DNA from: Salvelinus alpinus
Lineage: Eukaryota; Chordata; Actinopteri; Salmoniformes; Salmonidae
Direction of reading: 5' to 3'
DNA length: 64,000 nt
NCBI RefSeq assembly: GCF_045679555.1
Contig: NC_092090.1
Span: forward strand, 29,601,702 to 29,665,701
The position numbers and the translations under genes are program-made. This document shows, piece after piece, positions 24,501 to 47,924 of this stretch. The notes under the pieces were generated by a model. The model searched no databases. It was given only the letters and a program-made list of their open reading frames with translations, and had not been told where the DNA came from. Numbering within the stretch: position 1 is the first letter of the stretch; the number at the start of each line of letters is the position of its first letter.

Positions 24501-24809
24501 GAGATTGCAAACAGGTTGGCTGCTAGGTAAAGTGTTTACACATTACAGTATATTCATGAATATTTTGTGTTTTATATCACTTGCACTTCTAGAGGCCTTA
24601 ACAAAGGCTTCCAAACTGGCAGCGACTACAGGGCCAAACAGACCAAAAGGACATGGCAAAATGCTCAACCATTTAAGGTTTTGGACTTGCTGCCACTCCA
24701 ATCTGTCCCCTATACAAATTGATGGGGCACTATAAGGACTTAAATTAGTACAGCCTTCTCACTCATGTGTGCAACCAATATAGCCTATGACAAGGCATAC
24801 CTCAAAATA

Positions 24810-24836
24810 CACTACATCACCAAAAGTATGTGAACA
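24810..24836 (+). repeat. Isolated Tc1 terminal repeat fragment
   Basis: ACACTACATCACCAAAAGTA followed by TGTGAAC closely matches the left end of the element at 26752 (CACTACATGACCAAAAGTAT). The remainder of a copy is not present. Confidence 0.6.
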
Positions 24837-24985
24837 GAGGGCGAACAATAATAATTTGATGAATCCATTTAACTGATGTGAATGCATATTTTTGATATCA
24901 GTGATGATGATACAGTATTCATCTCTCAGTGTTCATATGAAAGCCTATTGTTACTACATAATGAGAAGGTATTTATCTACAGTTA

Positions 24986-26569
24986 CAGTTTAAGTTGGAA
25001 GTTTACACACACCTTAGCCAAATACATTTAAACTCAGTTTTTCACTATTCCTGACATTTAATCTTAGTAAAAGTTCTTTGTTTGAGGTCAGTTAGAATCA
25101 CCACTTTATTTTAAGAATGTGAAATGTCAGAATAATAGTAGAGAGAATGATTTATTTCAGCCTTTATTAGTTTCATCACATTCCCAGTGGGTCAGAAGTT
25201 TACAGACACTCAATTAGTATTTGGTAACATTGCCTTTAAATTGTTTAACTTGGGTCAAATGTTTCGGGTAGCTTTCCACAAGCTTCCCACAATAAATTGG
25301 GTGAATTGTGGCCCATTCCTCCTGACAGAGCTGGTGTAACCGAGTCAGGTTTGTAGGCCTGCTTGCTTGCACATGCTTTTTCAGTTCTGCCCATACATTT
25401 TCTATAGGATTGAGGTCAGGGCTTTATGATGGCCACTCCAATACCTTGACTTTGTTGTCCTTAAGCCATTTTGCCACAACTTTGGAAGAATGCTTGGGGT
25501 CATTGTCCATTTGAAAGACCCATTTGCGACCAAGCTTTAACTTCCTTACTGATGTCTTGAGATGTTGCTTCAATATATCCACATCATTTTCCTCCCTCAT
25601 GATGCCATCTATTTTGTGAAGTGCACCAGTCCCTCCTGCAGCAAGCACTTCCACAACATGATGCTGCCACCCCTGTGCTTCACGGTTGGGATGTTGTTCT
25701 TCGGCTTGCAAGCTTCCCCCTTTTTCCTCCAAACATAACGATGGTCATTATGGCCAAACAGTTCTATTTTTGTTTCATCAGACCAGAGGACACTTCTCCA
25801 AAAAGTACGATCTTTGTCCCCATGTGCAGTTGCAAACTGTAGTCTGGCTTTTTTATGGCGGTTTTGGAGCAGTGGCTTCTTCCTTGCTGAGCAGCCTTTC
25901 AGGTTATGTCGATATAGGACTCGTTTTACTGTGGATATAGATACTTTTGTACCTGTTTCCTCCAGCATCTTCACAAGGTCCTTTGCTGTTCTGGGATTGA
26001 TTTGCACTTTTCGCACCAAAGTACGTTCATCTCTGGGAGATAGAACGCGTCTCCTTCCTGAGCGGTATGACGGCTGCGTGGTCCCATGGTGTTTATACTT
26101 GCGTACTATTGTTTGTACAGATGAACGTGGTACCTTCAGACTTTTGGAAATTGCTCCCAAGGATGAACCAGACTTGTGGAGGTCTACAATGTTTTTTTCT
26201 GAGGTCTTGTCTGATTTCTTTTGATTTTCCCATGACGTCAAGCAAAGAGGCACTGAGTTTGAAGGTAGGCCTTGAAATACATCCCTCAGAAGCTTCTAAA
26301 GCCATGACATAATTTTCTGGAATTTTCCAAGCTGTTTAAAGGCACAGTCAACTTAGTGTATGTAAACTTCTGACCCACTGGAATTGTGATACAGTGAGTT
26401 ATAAGTGAAATACTCTGTAAACAATTGTTGGAAAAATGACTTGTGTCATGCACAAAGTAGATGTCCTAACCGACTTTCCAAAACTATAGTTTGTTAACAA
26501 GAAATTTGTGGAGTGGTTAAAAAACTAGTTTTAATGACTCCAACCTAAGTGTATGTTAACTTCCGACTG
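24986..26569 (-). mobile_element. Sleeping Beauty-type Tc1 transposon, copy A
   Basis: TA-flanked (24984-24985 and 26570-26571). Left end CAGTTTAAGTTGGAAGTTTA, right end CCTAAGTGTATGTTAACTTC then CGACTG, the latter missing four terminal bases. The minus-strand transposase remnant starts with [14 protein letters not shown] near 26270, shifts frame, and continues as a 214-codon segment (26253-25609). That segment carries the paired-like DNA-binding region and [12 protein letters not shown] (first catalytic Asp). A further segment has FQMDNDPKHSSK (second Asp) and ends at a stop after VLEWPS near 25424. It matches the salmonid family from which Sleeping Beauty was derived. Inactive. Confidence 0.93.
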
Positions 26570-26577
26570 TATATATA

Positions 26578-26744
26578 CCACAGCAGGTTGGTGGCGCCTT
26601 AATTGGGGAGGACAGGCTCATGGTGGAATTAAGTGGAATGGTATCAAATACATCAAACACATGTTTTCCATGTGTTTGATGCCATTACATTCACTTCGTT
26701 TCAGCCATCATTATGAGCCGTCCTCCCCTCATCAGCCTCCATTG
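26578..26744. mobile_element. Foldback MITE between two Tc1 elements
   Basis: Left end CCACAGCAGGTTGGTGGCGC, right end CCTCATCAGCCTCCATTG, with AATTGGGGAGGACAGGCTCA mirrored by TGAGCCGTCCTCCCCTCA. A central palindrome CATCAAACACATG/CATGTGTTTGATG (about 26652-26683) forms a strong hairpin. Short and non-coding. I recognise the type as a dispersed salmonid repeat. Confidence 0.75.
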
Positions 26745-26751
26745 ATATATA

Positions 26752-28018
26752 CACTACATGACCAAAAGTATATGGACACCTGCTCGTCGAACATCTCATT
26801 CCAAAATCATGGGCATTAATATGGAGTTGGTCCCCCCTGTTCTGCTATAACTGCCTCCACTCTTTTGGGAAGGCTTTACACTAGATGTTGGAACATTGCT
26901 GCGGGGTCTTGCTTCCATTCAGCCACAAAAGTCCAATTTGTAAGTCGCTCTGGATAAGAGCGTCTGCTAAATGACTTAAATGTAAATGTAAATGTAAGAG
27001 CGTTAGTGAGGTCGAACACTGATGTTGGGTGATTAGGCCTGGCTCGCATTCAGCGTTCCAATTCTTCCCAAAGGTGTTCGATGGGGTTGAGGTCAGCCAG
27101 TCAAGTTTTTCCACACCGATCGAGACAAACCATTTCTGTATGGACCTCACTTTGTGCACAGGGGCATTGTCATGCTTAAACAAGAAAGGGCCTTCCCAAA
27201 CTGTTGCGACAAAGTTGGAAGCAAAGAATCGTCTAGAACGTCATTGTATGCTGTAGCGTTAAGATTTCCTTTCACTGGAAATAAGGGGCCTAGCCCGAAC
27301 CATGAAAAACAACCCCAGACCATTATTCCTCCTCCACCAAACTTTACATTTGGCACTATGCATTCAGGCAGGTAGCATTCTCCTGGCATCCGCCAAACCT
27401 GGACTGCCAGATGGTGAAGCATGATTCATCACTTCAGAGAATGCGTTTCCACTGCTCCAGAGTCCAATGGCGTCGAGCTTTACCCCACTCCAGCCTGCAT
27501 TGCGCATGGTGATCTTAGGCTTGTGTGCGGCTGCTCGTCGTTGGAAACCCATTTCATGAAGCTCCCTACAAACAGTTATTATGCTGACATTGCTTCCAGA
27601 GGCAGTTTGTAACTCGGTAGTAAGTGTTGCAACCGAGGACAGATGATTTTTATGCGCTGCGCGCTTCAGCATCAGCTGTCCCGTTCTGTGAGCTTATGTG
27701 GCCTACCACTTCGCGGCTGTGCCATTGTTGCTCCTAGACCTTTCCAATTCACAAAACAGCCCTTACAGTTGAACGGGGCAGCTCTAGCAGGGCAGAAATT
27801 TGACGAACTGACGGACTTGTTGGAAAGGTGGCATCCTATGACAGTGCCTCGTTTAAAGTCACTGAGCTTTTCAGTAAGGCCATTCTACTGCCAATGTTTG
27901 TCTATGGAGATTGCATGGCTGTGTGCTCGGTTTTATACACCTCACAGCAAAGGGTGTGGCTGAAATAGCCAAATCCACCAATTTGAAGGGGAGACCACAT
28001 ACTTTTGTATTTATATTG
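26752..28018 (-). mobile_element. Tc1-type DNA transposon, third family, with nested insertion
   Basis: Begins CACTACATGACCAAAAGTAT after TA (26750-26751). The right end is decayed (ACCACATACTTTTGTATTTA, TA at 28019). The minus-strand transposase remnant shows TTELQTASGSNVSIITVCRE (DNA-binding part, near 27600), [17 protein letters not shown] (27350) and [18 protein letters not shown] (27180, second catalytic Asp). Frameshifts break it. A SINE/LINE-like tail is inserted at about 26928-26996. Confidence 0.87.
26928..26996 (+). repeat. SINE/LINE 3' tail nested in a Tc1 element
   Basis: GTAAGTCGCTCTGGATAAGA then GCGTCTGCTAAATGACTTAA and a TGTAAA repeat tail. It interrupts the transposon, whose sequence resumes at AGAGCGTTAGTGAGGTCG. 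The tail is a widespread fish retroposon 3' end. The nesting shows it came after the transposon. Confidence 0.7.
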
Positions 28019-28085
28019 TATGTTAATGAGCCAGAAACAACAATACCATTCACCCACTAGTGGTCAAAAGGTTTTTGGTGCTCCA

Positions 28086-29440
28086 AAGATATGGTACTGT
28101 TTTCTGTAGGGTGCAATTACAGTACCATTAGAAATACAGCAGTTCTTTCCCCACCCACAACATTTTCCCACAATGCACCATCATTTACAGTATGCTGCAG
28201 TAAAACGTTTCAGAGTATTGATAATACCCAAAATGACCTTATAATTTACAGTTTTCCATTACAGTGTACAGTACAGGGAGTGATTGAGGAGTTTGGCCAG
28301 AGAAGTCATGAATATTTACAGTCACTATGTAGATAATTGTCTGATCAGGGAAGTGACATTGGAGTGGTTTTTCACTTGGATCCCATCACCTCAGTGTTAA
28401 TGGATGTTACATAGGTGTGCTTTCAGGGGAGACATCACCAGTGAAGTTTCTATTATTGTGACATCTCTAGAGATGTCATGCTTTCAGGCTGCCTTTTATA
28501 CAGCACCAACCTCACTTAGCAGGGCAGGAGAGCTGTCCCTCACAGAGAGGTATAGTGCTAACACCTTTCTGGTTTAAAAGCAAAATGGGGAGTTTGAAAG
28601 GGGAGGAGGGGGGTTTAAAAAGCAGGAGAGCTGAGTGAACAAGAGGCGGGGTCCGCTAGGTTTGACTAATTGTGTTTTAAAGTGGGTCTTTGAGCACACA
28701 ATGGGGAATGGGATGGTTTTTAGCTCCCCTGTGAAGCACCAGAGGATGAGAAAGTTGTCAGATTTGTAGGTCAGGCTGCAGGGCTTGGTGTTAGGCAGAC
28801 TCAGAGCAGCAGCAATGATGGTGTTTTGATCTTGATTTCGCATAGTGAGGGTGTCTTACTACTCTTTTCCACAACTCTTTCAGCATTACAGCAACGGGAG
28901 GAGTCATATCTCCCTTCTAATAGTGTCACTTTTTGCTGATGCATTTTAAGACAGTTACAACATGATCCTCCTCTCTAGTACTGTATATGGATTGTCTATC
29001 CAGCCACAAAGTTAGTTTTGTTTCCTTGCAGTGTGCCATTCCTTCTCTTCTGCAATACTGTAATAAAGATAAAGCAGGAGTGCTTCCTACTCTCATCTGG
29101 TGCTCATCAGAGCCTGACCCGGTTATGGTGTGCTACGTGAGCATGTATGGCTCCAAAGGGACCTGTCCCCTCCTTGTGCTGATACAGGGATGCAGAAGGA
29201 GGTCACCAGCAGCCCACCACAACCCAGCCCACCACAGCCCATCCCATCCCAGCCTGCTCCACTCCCGTTTGCAGTGCTTACAATTCCCTCCAACATTGTA
29301 GGTCATTCGGCCTCTCCTTCCATTTTGGGAAGGGCTTCCGGGGATATTTCGCCCTAGAAAAAAAATAATTATCGTATCTCCCTAATTCCCAATTATTATG
29401 CACAGGCTTATTTAAGAAAAAGGATTATGTTTTTTTGTGT
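28086..29440. other. Intergenic sequence upstream of trim66
   Basis: No recognised repeat or exon. It presumably holds trim66 promoter or 5' untranslated sequence towards its end, but I cannot place a start site. Confidence 0.4.
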
Positions 29441-29745
29441 GTTAGAGAGGATGGATTTGAATTTGACACTCCTCTCCTTCTGTTCTGTGAGGAGTCCTAC
29501 ACACAGATGAACCAGGCGAGGAGAGGAGAGGAGAGCTCAGCACGCAGGCTGTCATGTAAGCCGTATTCTCTGGGGCCACCTCTCGGTGCATGCTGCTTCC
29601 TGCCGCAGGTAAAAGCTTCAGTGTGAGTGCTGCTGTGCTGTGTGTGAGCGTCAGACTGTGCTGTCCTCTCCCTCCGATAGCGAGAGCAGCTCTGCTGGGT
29701 ACCAGCTCTACCGTTCACTAGAGGACACATTACCCCAGTGCTGAC

Positions 29746-42031
<12,286 letters not shown>

Positions 42032-42395
42032 TTGTAGGCAGTGGGGCAGAGCCTATCACTGGCTATTTTGAAGGACAGTATGACATGATATTGCACTGGA
42101 CGTTTCCATCCAAGAGAGGAAGCTGAGTTTTTATGAAGGGATTGTATGTACATATTTACATTTTGAGAATTGTACTTCTTCATTATAAAGGTTATCTGCT
42201 CTTAATTTGGCCTGATATTTGTGTCAAATATTATTGTATAACTATAATCTGACATACATCTTTATACTTATTATGCCTTTATAAACTGCGTTTCTGGTAT
42301 TTGTTTTTTGTTCCAGATATATTTGGAGATTCTACTTATATATGTAGATTCTCCATCATATATACAGCAAAACCTATAAGGTCAGTATTAATAAA
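42032..42395 (+). other. trim66: trim66 3' UTR with candidate poly(A) signal
   Basis: AT-rich and without coding potential. AATAAA at 42390-42395 is the first canonical signal after the stop at 42029-42031. Confidence 0.45.
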
Positions 42396-42527
42396 TGGTA
42401 AACATATTTATAAATGTTAAACTCTACATTATCTTGTTTTATATATTAATATTGAGTGTTTTTAGTGGCTAAATGATTGCAGGCAATTAGTAAATACAGA
42501 CTATTAATGTTAATATTTCTGTCTTTC

Positions 42528-42622
<95 letters not shown>

Positions 42623-44333
42623 CTCTGTCCTATATGCACTTAAAGTACAGTATAGAACGTTATGTACGGCCTACCTTTTTTTACGGTAATGATTTGAGTG
42701 ACTGGCAGAGGGCGCCCTATCTTCAGCAGCAATGACTGAGCACAAAGGAAAAGGTTAAGTTCATATTGAACCAAGGGGGCTATTCAAAGAAGATTAAGAT
42801 AAATATAAAAATGAACATACCTTTAGTTGAAATTGCCACAATAGTATTGCAAGGCACATATGCTTTAGATTTGCATTTATTAAATCCTAATGAAATTATA
42901 CTTCATTAGTATAAGGCCAGTGTTAGTAATGATTATTTCTCAGGCTTAATGGGAGTGGGAGGTATTTGATCCAGTGTGAATAAGTAGAAAGACCTGGCGA
43001 AGTTAAGAGTGACTTAAGAGGAATGTCATGTTATTTCAACTTTCTGTAGTTTCTATGTAGAATGTACATGTTAGTTTTTCATTTATGTAAAATGGCTGCT
43101 GCAATACGGTAGAGCTGGCTGTATTTTTTTAAAGGTTGCTGCAAAATAATAGCTTAAATTAACTGTCAGATCAAGCTAAGTTTGCTATTTGAATTAACAA
43201 ACGGACTTAAAACGATTGTAGGTATTTTTTCTCTGTAGTATTTCATTTGGACTTTTCAATATGGAATATCTCTGCTTCCATCTCTAATATTGAATCCTAA
43301 AAGCTACAAAGACCCTCTCAGAGTTAGCTGGTATCAAGAAATGTCCATTTAATAAAGAATAGTTGAAAAGAAAAGTGCTGTATTTGAAACGGTCCTTGCT
43401 ATTCTTCTACGTTTCATTTTGATTCCTCATTTCTATTCTGTCTGAAGTTATTTTATGGGGTAATGGAAATAATAAATGTCTATCTTTAGCTGACAAAGGC
43501 ATGTTTTGTATCAACGTAGTCTTCTTGCTAGTTACTACCTAAAATATATGTAATAAGCTTAAAGGTATGCTGAGTCATTTCCTGAGTTTCTGGGGGATTT
43601 GACAGAATGGGGTTGTGATTAGTTGCCAACAGTCAAGTGTCAGTCAGTGTCCCACCTCTTCTCCATATGGGCGGTGTTGCTGTGGACTTGACAATATGCA
43701 GGATGTGTTGCCAGAGTATCAGTGGGTATTAATGCAGACGACTTCTCAGGATTGTGAGTTTGTTCAAATATTTAATTTACATGAAGACATGAAAGAAAAA
43801 TAATCTCCTAAAATAACGACATTTATGTTGATGTAAGCTATTTCACAACTTCTTTCATCTTCCTTTATTTACAGCAGCTAGTCATATCCAAGAAAGATAA
43901 CATGCCTTACTAAATATTTAATGGAGATAAAAAGTGTTTAAAAGTTGCCTTGTCAGCCTACCATGCAAACTTTCCTCAAAGCCCCGATTCTCTGTTTGTC
44001 CAAGACTTTTCCTACATAAAAGTAATTTTCTCTTAATGAGTTAGAACATTATGCGTTGCCTGGAACCCTTCAAATCGTTCACTTTGAGTGTAGTCTTCCA
44101 TTAAAGGTGATTCACAGGGTCCTTATGGTTGCTTATGGTTGAGGGCAGTGAATGATGTATGATTAATCCTGGCTCCCTTTGAAAACCTCCGGCTAGCCCC
44201 GACCAATTTTCTAATTCAATTATCCTCGAAAGTCTTGATTGAAACATCATGCAGACATTAAAGCATTCCACATTGAAATGTTTCACTAAAGGCATAATAA
44301 TAACAGAGCAGCCTGGTGTATTTGTGGTGGATG
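42396..44333. other. Intergenic sequence after trim66
   Basis: AT-rich. Holds a TA microsatellite (42534-42618). No exon or element otherwise recognised. Confidence 0.5.
42534..42618. repeat. TA dinucleotide microsatellite, 85 bp
   Basis: Uninterrupted TA units about 500 bp downstream of the trim66 stop codon. Cruciform-prone and probably length-variable. Confidence 0.96.
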
Positions 44334-44866
44334 CAGTGCCGGCTCTAGCCTTTTGGGGGTCCTAAGCAAAATATGGTTGGTTTTACAACAAATTTCCTGA
44401 AATTCTACACATTTTGAAAAAGGGTGGAATTTTTTATTTTTTATTTTGAGGCTAATTTCCTGCAATTCTACACATTTTGCCATGACTTATACCATGTTAA
44501 TATGATATCTGAGTGAGAGTGACTAACAAAATCAATTGAGGCCCCCTGGGCATGTGCTATGCGTGTCCTGTCGGTAATTCGACCATGATTATGATAAGAT
44601 ATACTTTATTAGTCCATGCAAGATGGAAATTAGTCTTCTGCTTTTATCCAACCTGAAATTACAAGAGAAAAACTGCTGATGCACAACCAAATTCTGAAAT
44701 TGCACCTTGTGTTTTATACTATTCTAACTCTCAACTGTAAGTTGAAACCCCGACTGAGTTCCTAAAATTATTTATATTTTATTTTTAAAATGTGGATTGG
44801 GGGTCCCCTAGCGGTCGTGGGGCCTTAAGCGGTTGCTTATGTCGATTATATCTAGGGCCGACCCTG
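44334..44866. mobile_element. hAT-like non-autonomous element sharing a core with 52337-52834
   Basis: Left end CAGTGCCGGCTCTAG, right end CTAGGGCCGACCCTG: imperfect inverted repeats. Flanks GGTGGATG and GCTGGACT agree at five of eight bases, so the target duplication is weak. The core contains TTTCCTGCAATTCTACACAT twice (one degenerate) and TGAAATTGCACCTTGTG, both matched in the element at 52337. Confidence 0.65.
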
Positions 44867-45727
44867 GCTGGACTGTATAATGAGCCTGATTCTGTGAGTG
44901 GTGAGCAGTGAGAAGCAGTGCTGTCTTGACTGTGGGATAGCTAGCAGCAGACTGGTGGGTCTTCGCATCACAGAGAGGGGAGTGGTCTTTTTGGACATTT
45001 CCATCATTGACCGTAACTCATTTTCTCTCGAGATGCAATCATGGCAGCCTATTAATAATGATAGGATCATCTTAATGTGGGCGAGTCTGGAAAATACTTT
45101 AGCAGAGTTGTGAGCCATGGAAGTCACAAGAAGCAACAAGATGATAAAACACACTGTAGTCTTGGCAAAACAATCTCATATTATACTAACCACCATCATT
45201 AAGTATTAACTAAAGAATACGATCTATGCTCCTTTCATACTCTCTCTAACCATACGTTTGAATTTTTTTATCAAGGAAAAGCATGATGGATTTAATGGAT
45301 TTGCATGTCCAATGAAATACCTTTTTGGACTCTCAATCCATGTAGTTAGGCCAAAGAGGTGTCTTTCAAAAGTTAAGAAATCCTAAGCCCCAAATTCAAA
45401 TGACAAATGCAAACTAGAAATTGAATTTCAGCAAGGCATGAACTGAGGAGCATTTCAAACGTGCCAACTTTAGCACCTAGAGGCAGACCAGCAGAGATGA
45501 ATTTGTATCAAAAGACCTCTCACATATTCCTGTGAAAAGATTTACTGGATCAAGAGTGAATTCCTTGCCCCTCCAAGCGGTTACAGTTCTCCTTTGATGA
45601 AAGGAACCAAGCTGGGTTACTTGTTCCATCCCAAGAGATGATATCATCTTTCCTTCCTGAGAGAAACACACATTTGCTCTCAGTAAATCTTATTATTCCA
45701 GTGAATCCTGCCCCACCACCCCACGGA
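44867..45727. other. Intergenic sequence, nothing recognised
   Basis: Between a hAT-like element and a foldback MITE. Short open frames only, none with a recognisable domain. Confidence 0.5.
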
Positions 45728-45842
45728 TGCGTTCCAAATGGCATCCTATTTCCTACATAGTGTACTACTTTTGACCAGAGCCATACGAGTCATGGTCAAA
45801 AGAAGTGCACTATACAGGGAATTGGGTGCCATTTGGGATGCA
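45728..45842. repeat. Foldback MITE, well-preserved copy
   Basis: Left arm GCGTTCCAAATGGCATCCTA, right arm GGGTGCCATTTGGGATGC, inner TAGTGTACTACTTTTGACCA mirrored by TGGTCAAAAGAAGTGCACTA. The whole element can fold into one long hairpin. Confidence 0.82.
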
Positions 45843-47924
45843 CACTCTCACTCCAATAGACTCATTCTGGTTCATCTCTACAGACAGTATCCTGATGAGT
45901 CTTAAATCAGATCAGAGTGCTGTCTGGGAGAATTCCCTCAATACCTGCAGGATTAAGACGCTGATTGTCTGCCTGCTGTCCTGACAATGCTGGAGGGTGA
46001 TGCTGCTCCCAGGAGGTTCTCATGAAGACAGACATGATGTAATCACTCTGCCTGCAGCGTTTAAACCTCTCTTTACCCTGGAAATGCTGCTCTGCTGCTG
46101 GCCCCTGTCTCATGTCAAGAGCACACATCACTTCTTTCTTAACATTACCAATAAAGGATAACATTTTTGCGGGACTAGTGGTGTTTTTTCCACGTTTTTC
46201 TGCTAGTAAATATAATGTGATTACTACTCAACTTCAGGGGAATGGTGTAGCTCATAAAAGTTCCAGACCTTATGAACTACCTCCTTACTTTATTTGGTAT
46301 TGTGATGCCTGTTTTTGATTAGCCACACATATGGGAGCAGGGGTTTATTTTAATAGGTAAATCGGCAGCATTGCTTTTAAGGGGAACCCCAGTCAATCAG
46401 TGGTAAGTGTTTTGTATGTAGTGAAGTCAAATATTATTGTTGAATAACAATAGTTCGACCCCCTCGATGCGTTCGGGGTAATAGTCCAAAGTGGCAGTTT
46501 GAGATCAGTTCATGGCTGTTTCTTGAGAGAAGATGGTATGAAAAGCGATTGCCTGTCTGACAACATGAGGGATTTCTGGCTGTAGGTTACAAGTCTCCTA
46601 TGACTGTGGATTGATACACTTCCACAAGTCCAGAGCCATTAGGATATGGTAGGGCCCAAACTGCAGTCTAGGGACTGTGGATCTGAAAGACAGAAATAAT
46701 ACACTAAATACTGTTGTTGAGGGACAGTCGTCTTCATTTGCGTGTTTTCAAGAATACCACTCTCTTGTTGTTATCTCATGAGAGCTCTTAGATAATAGCT
46801 GGTACAGTATATAAAACATGGCCTACTAAGTGACAAGGGCATTGTTGTTACCTGTTTTTACTCCATCCACCATTATAGGCATTCCCCCAGCCGTTTTGTT
46901 CTGTGTCTTGTATTCTACCTGATTCTACCTGATCCTCCTCTAATAAAAGGTAGTTGCGTAACACAGCATCACATCTTCCAGTCTAGCTGTTTATTGTCAC
47001 TCTCACACCATAAAGTGCTGGCTTCATTGATTGTCATAATGTGATGTAGTCTGTATTGAATTTGTCCAATGTGTCTTTTTTTCTGTACAGTGTTCAGTCT
47101 TGTCTCCCCGCTGTGCTTCCCTCAGTGAAGATTATTGATTTGATTCTACTCATGGAACAATCAGGCCACAATATGCTGCATCATTTTTGGTCCTGGGCAC
47201 ATTTTAAGCCTTTTATTCCTGGGGTCTGCGACCTTTCAGTTAACAGACGTAAAATGAAACATAACAAGATAATTATGCGACACCCCTGTGAACTTTAGTC
47301 AACAATGACAGCGGTAGACATGGGAAAAAAACAGCCAGTGTAAAAAAATAAAATAAATGAAAGGACTTTTTGACTAGTGAAGCAGTCCATGAAATTGAAG
47401 TTTGAAGAATTGAATGACTTTCTTTGTTCTTTTTGAACTGTGGGGGGAAAAAGGGAAAGTGGATTGTTGTACCTCCCTTTCAAAGGTACTGAACCCTGCA
47501 ATCAAACCATGCCTCATACGTTGGACATATGTTGGCATTTAATGCTGTGCAGTTGGAGCTTATGTGTTAGCCATGGTAATTGGGAGGTATCAGCGGTATT
47601 AACTGTTTCTGGTCTCCCTAAAGCCCTGTCTATCCCCACAGCACTGCAGATGTTCAGCAGCTTACATAGTGTGTACCCAGAGGCCAAGGACAAACCCTAG
47701 ATAGGTGGGACTGTAGACTGGCACAGTGAATGTGAAAGAGCCATATAGAAAGCATCAAGGTTTTGTCTTTTTAGATGTCTGCATTGTAAATTGCGGTCAA
47801 ATATATTACCCTTTTCTGCCATGTCCTGAGGGGGGAAAACAATAAATGAAAGAAATCAAATTATCTGGAAAACATATTAACTTTGTTAAGTTATATCGAG
47901 TGCCATTTCTCCCCGTAGCAACGA
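45843..47924. other. Intergenic sequence upstream of the LINE
   Basis: No exon or repeat family recognised. Confidence 0.45.

Noticed and set aside
25424-26312. Intact domesticated transposase gene
   Set aside because: The frame is broken near the N-terminus and stops before the catalytic Glu region, and terminal repeats are still present. A decayed transposon explains it.
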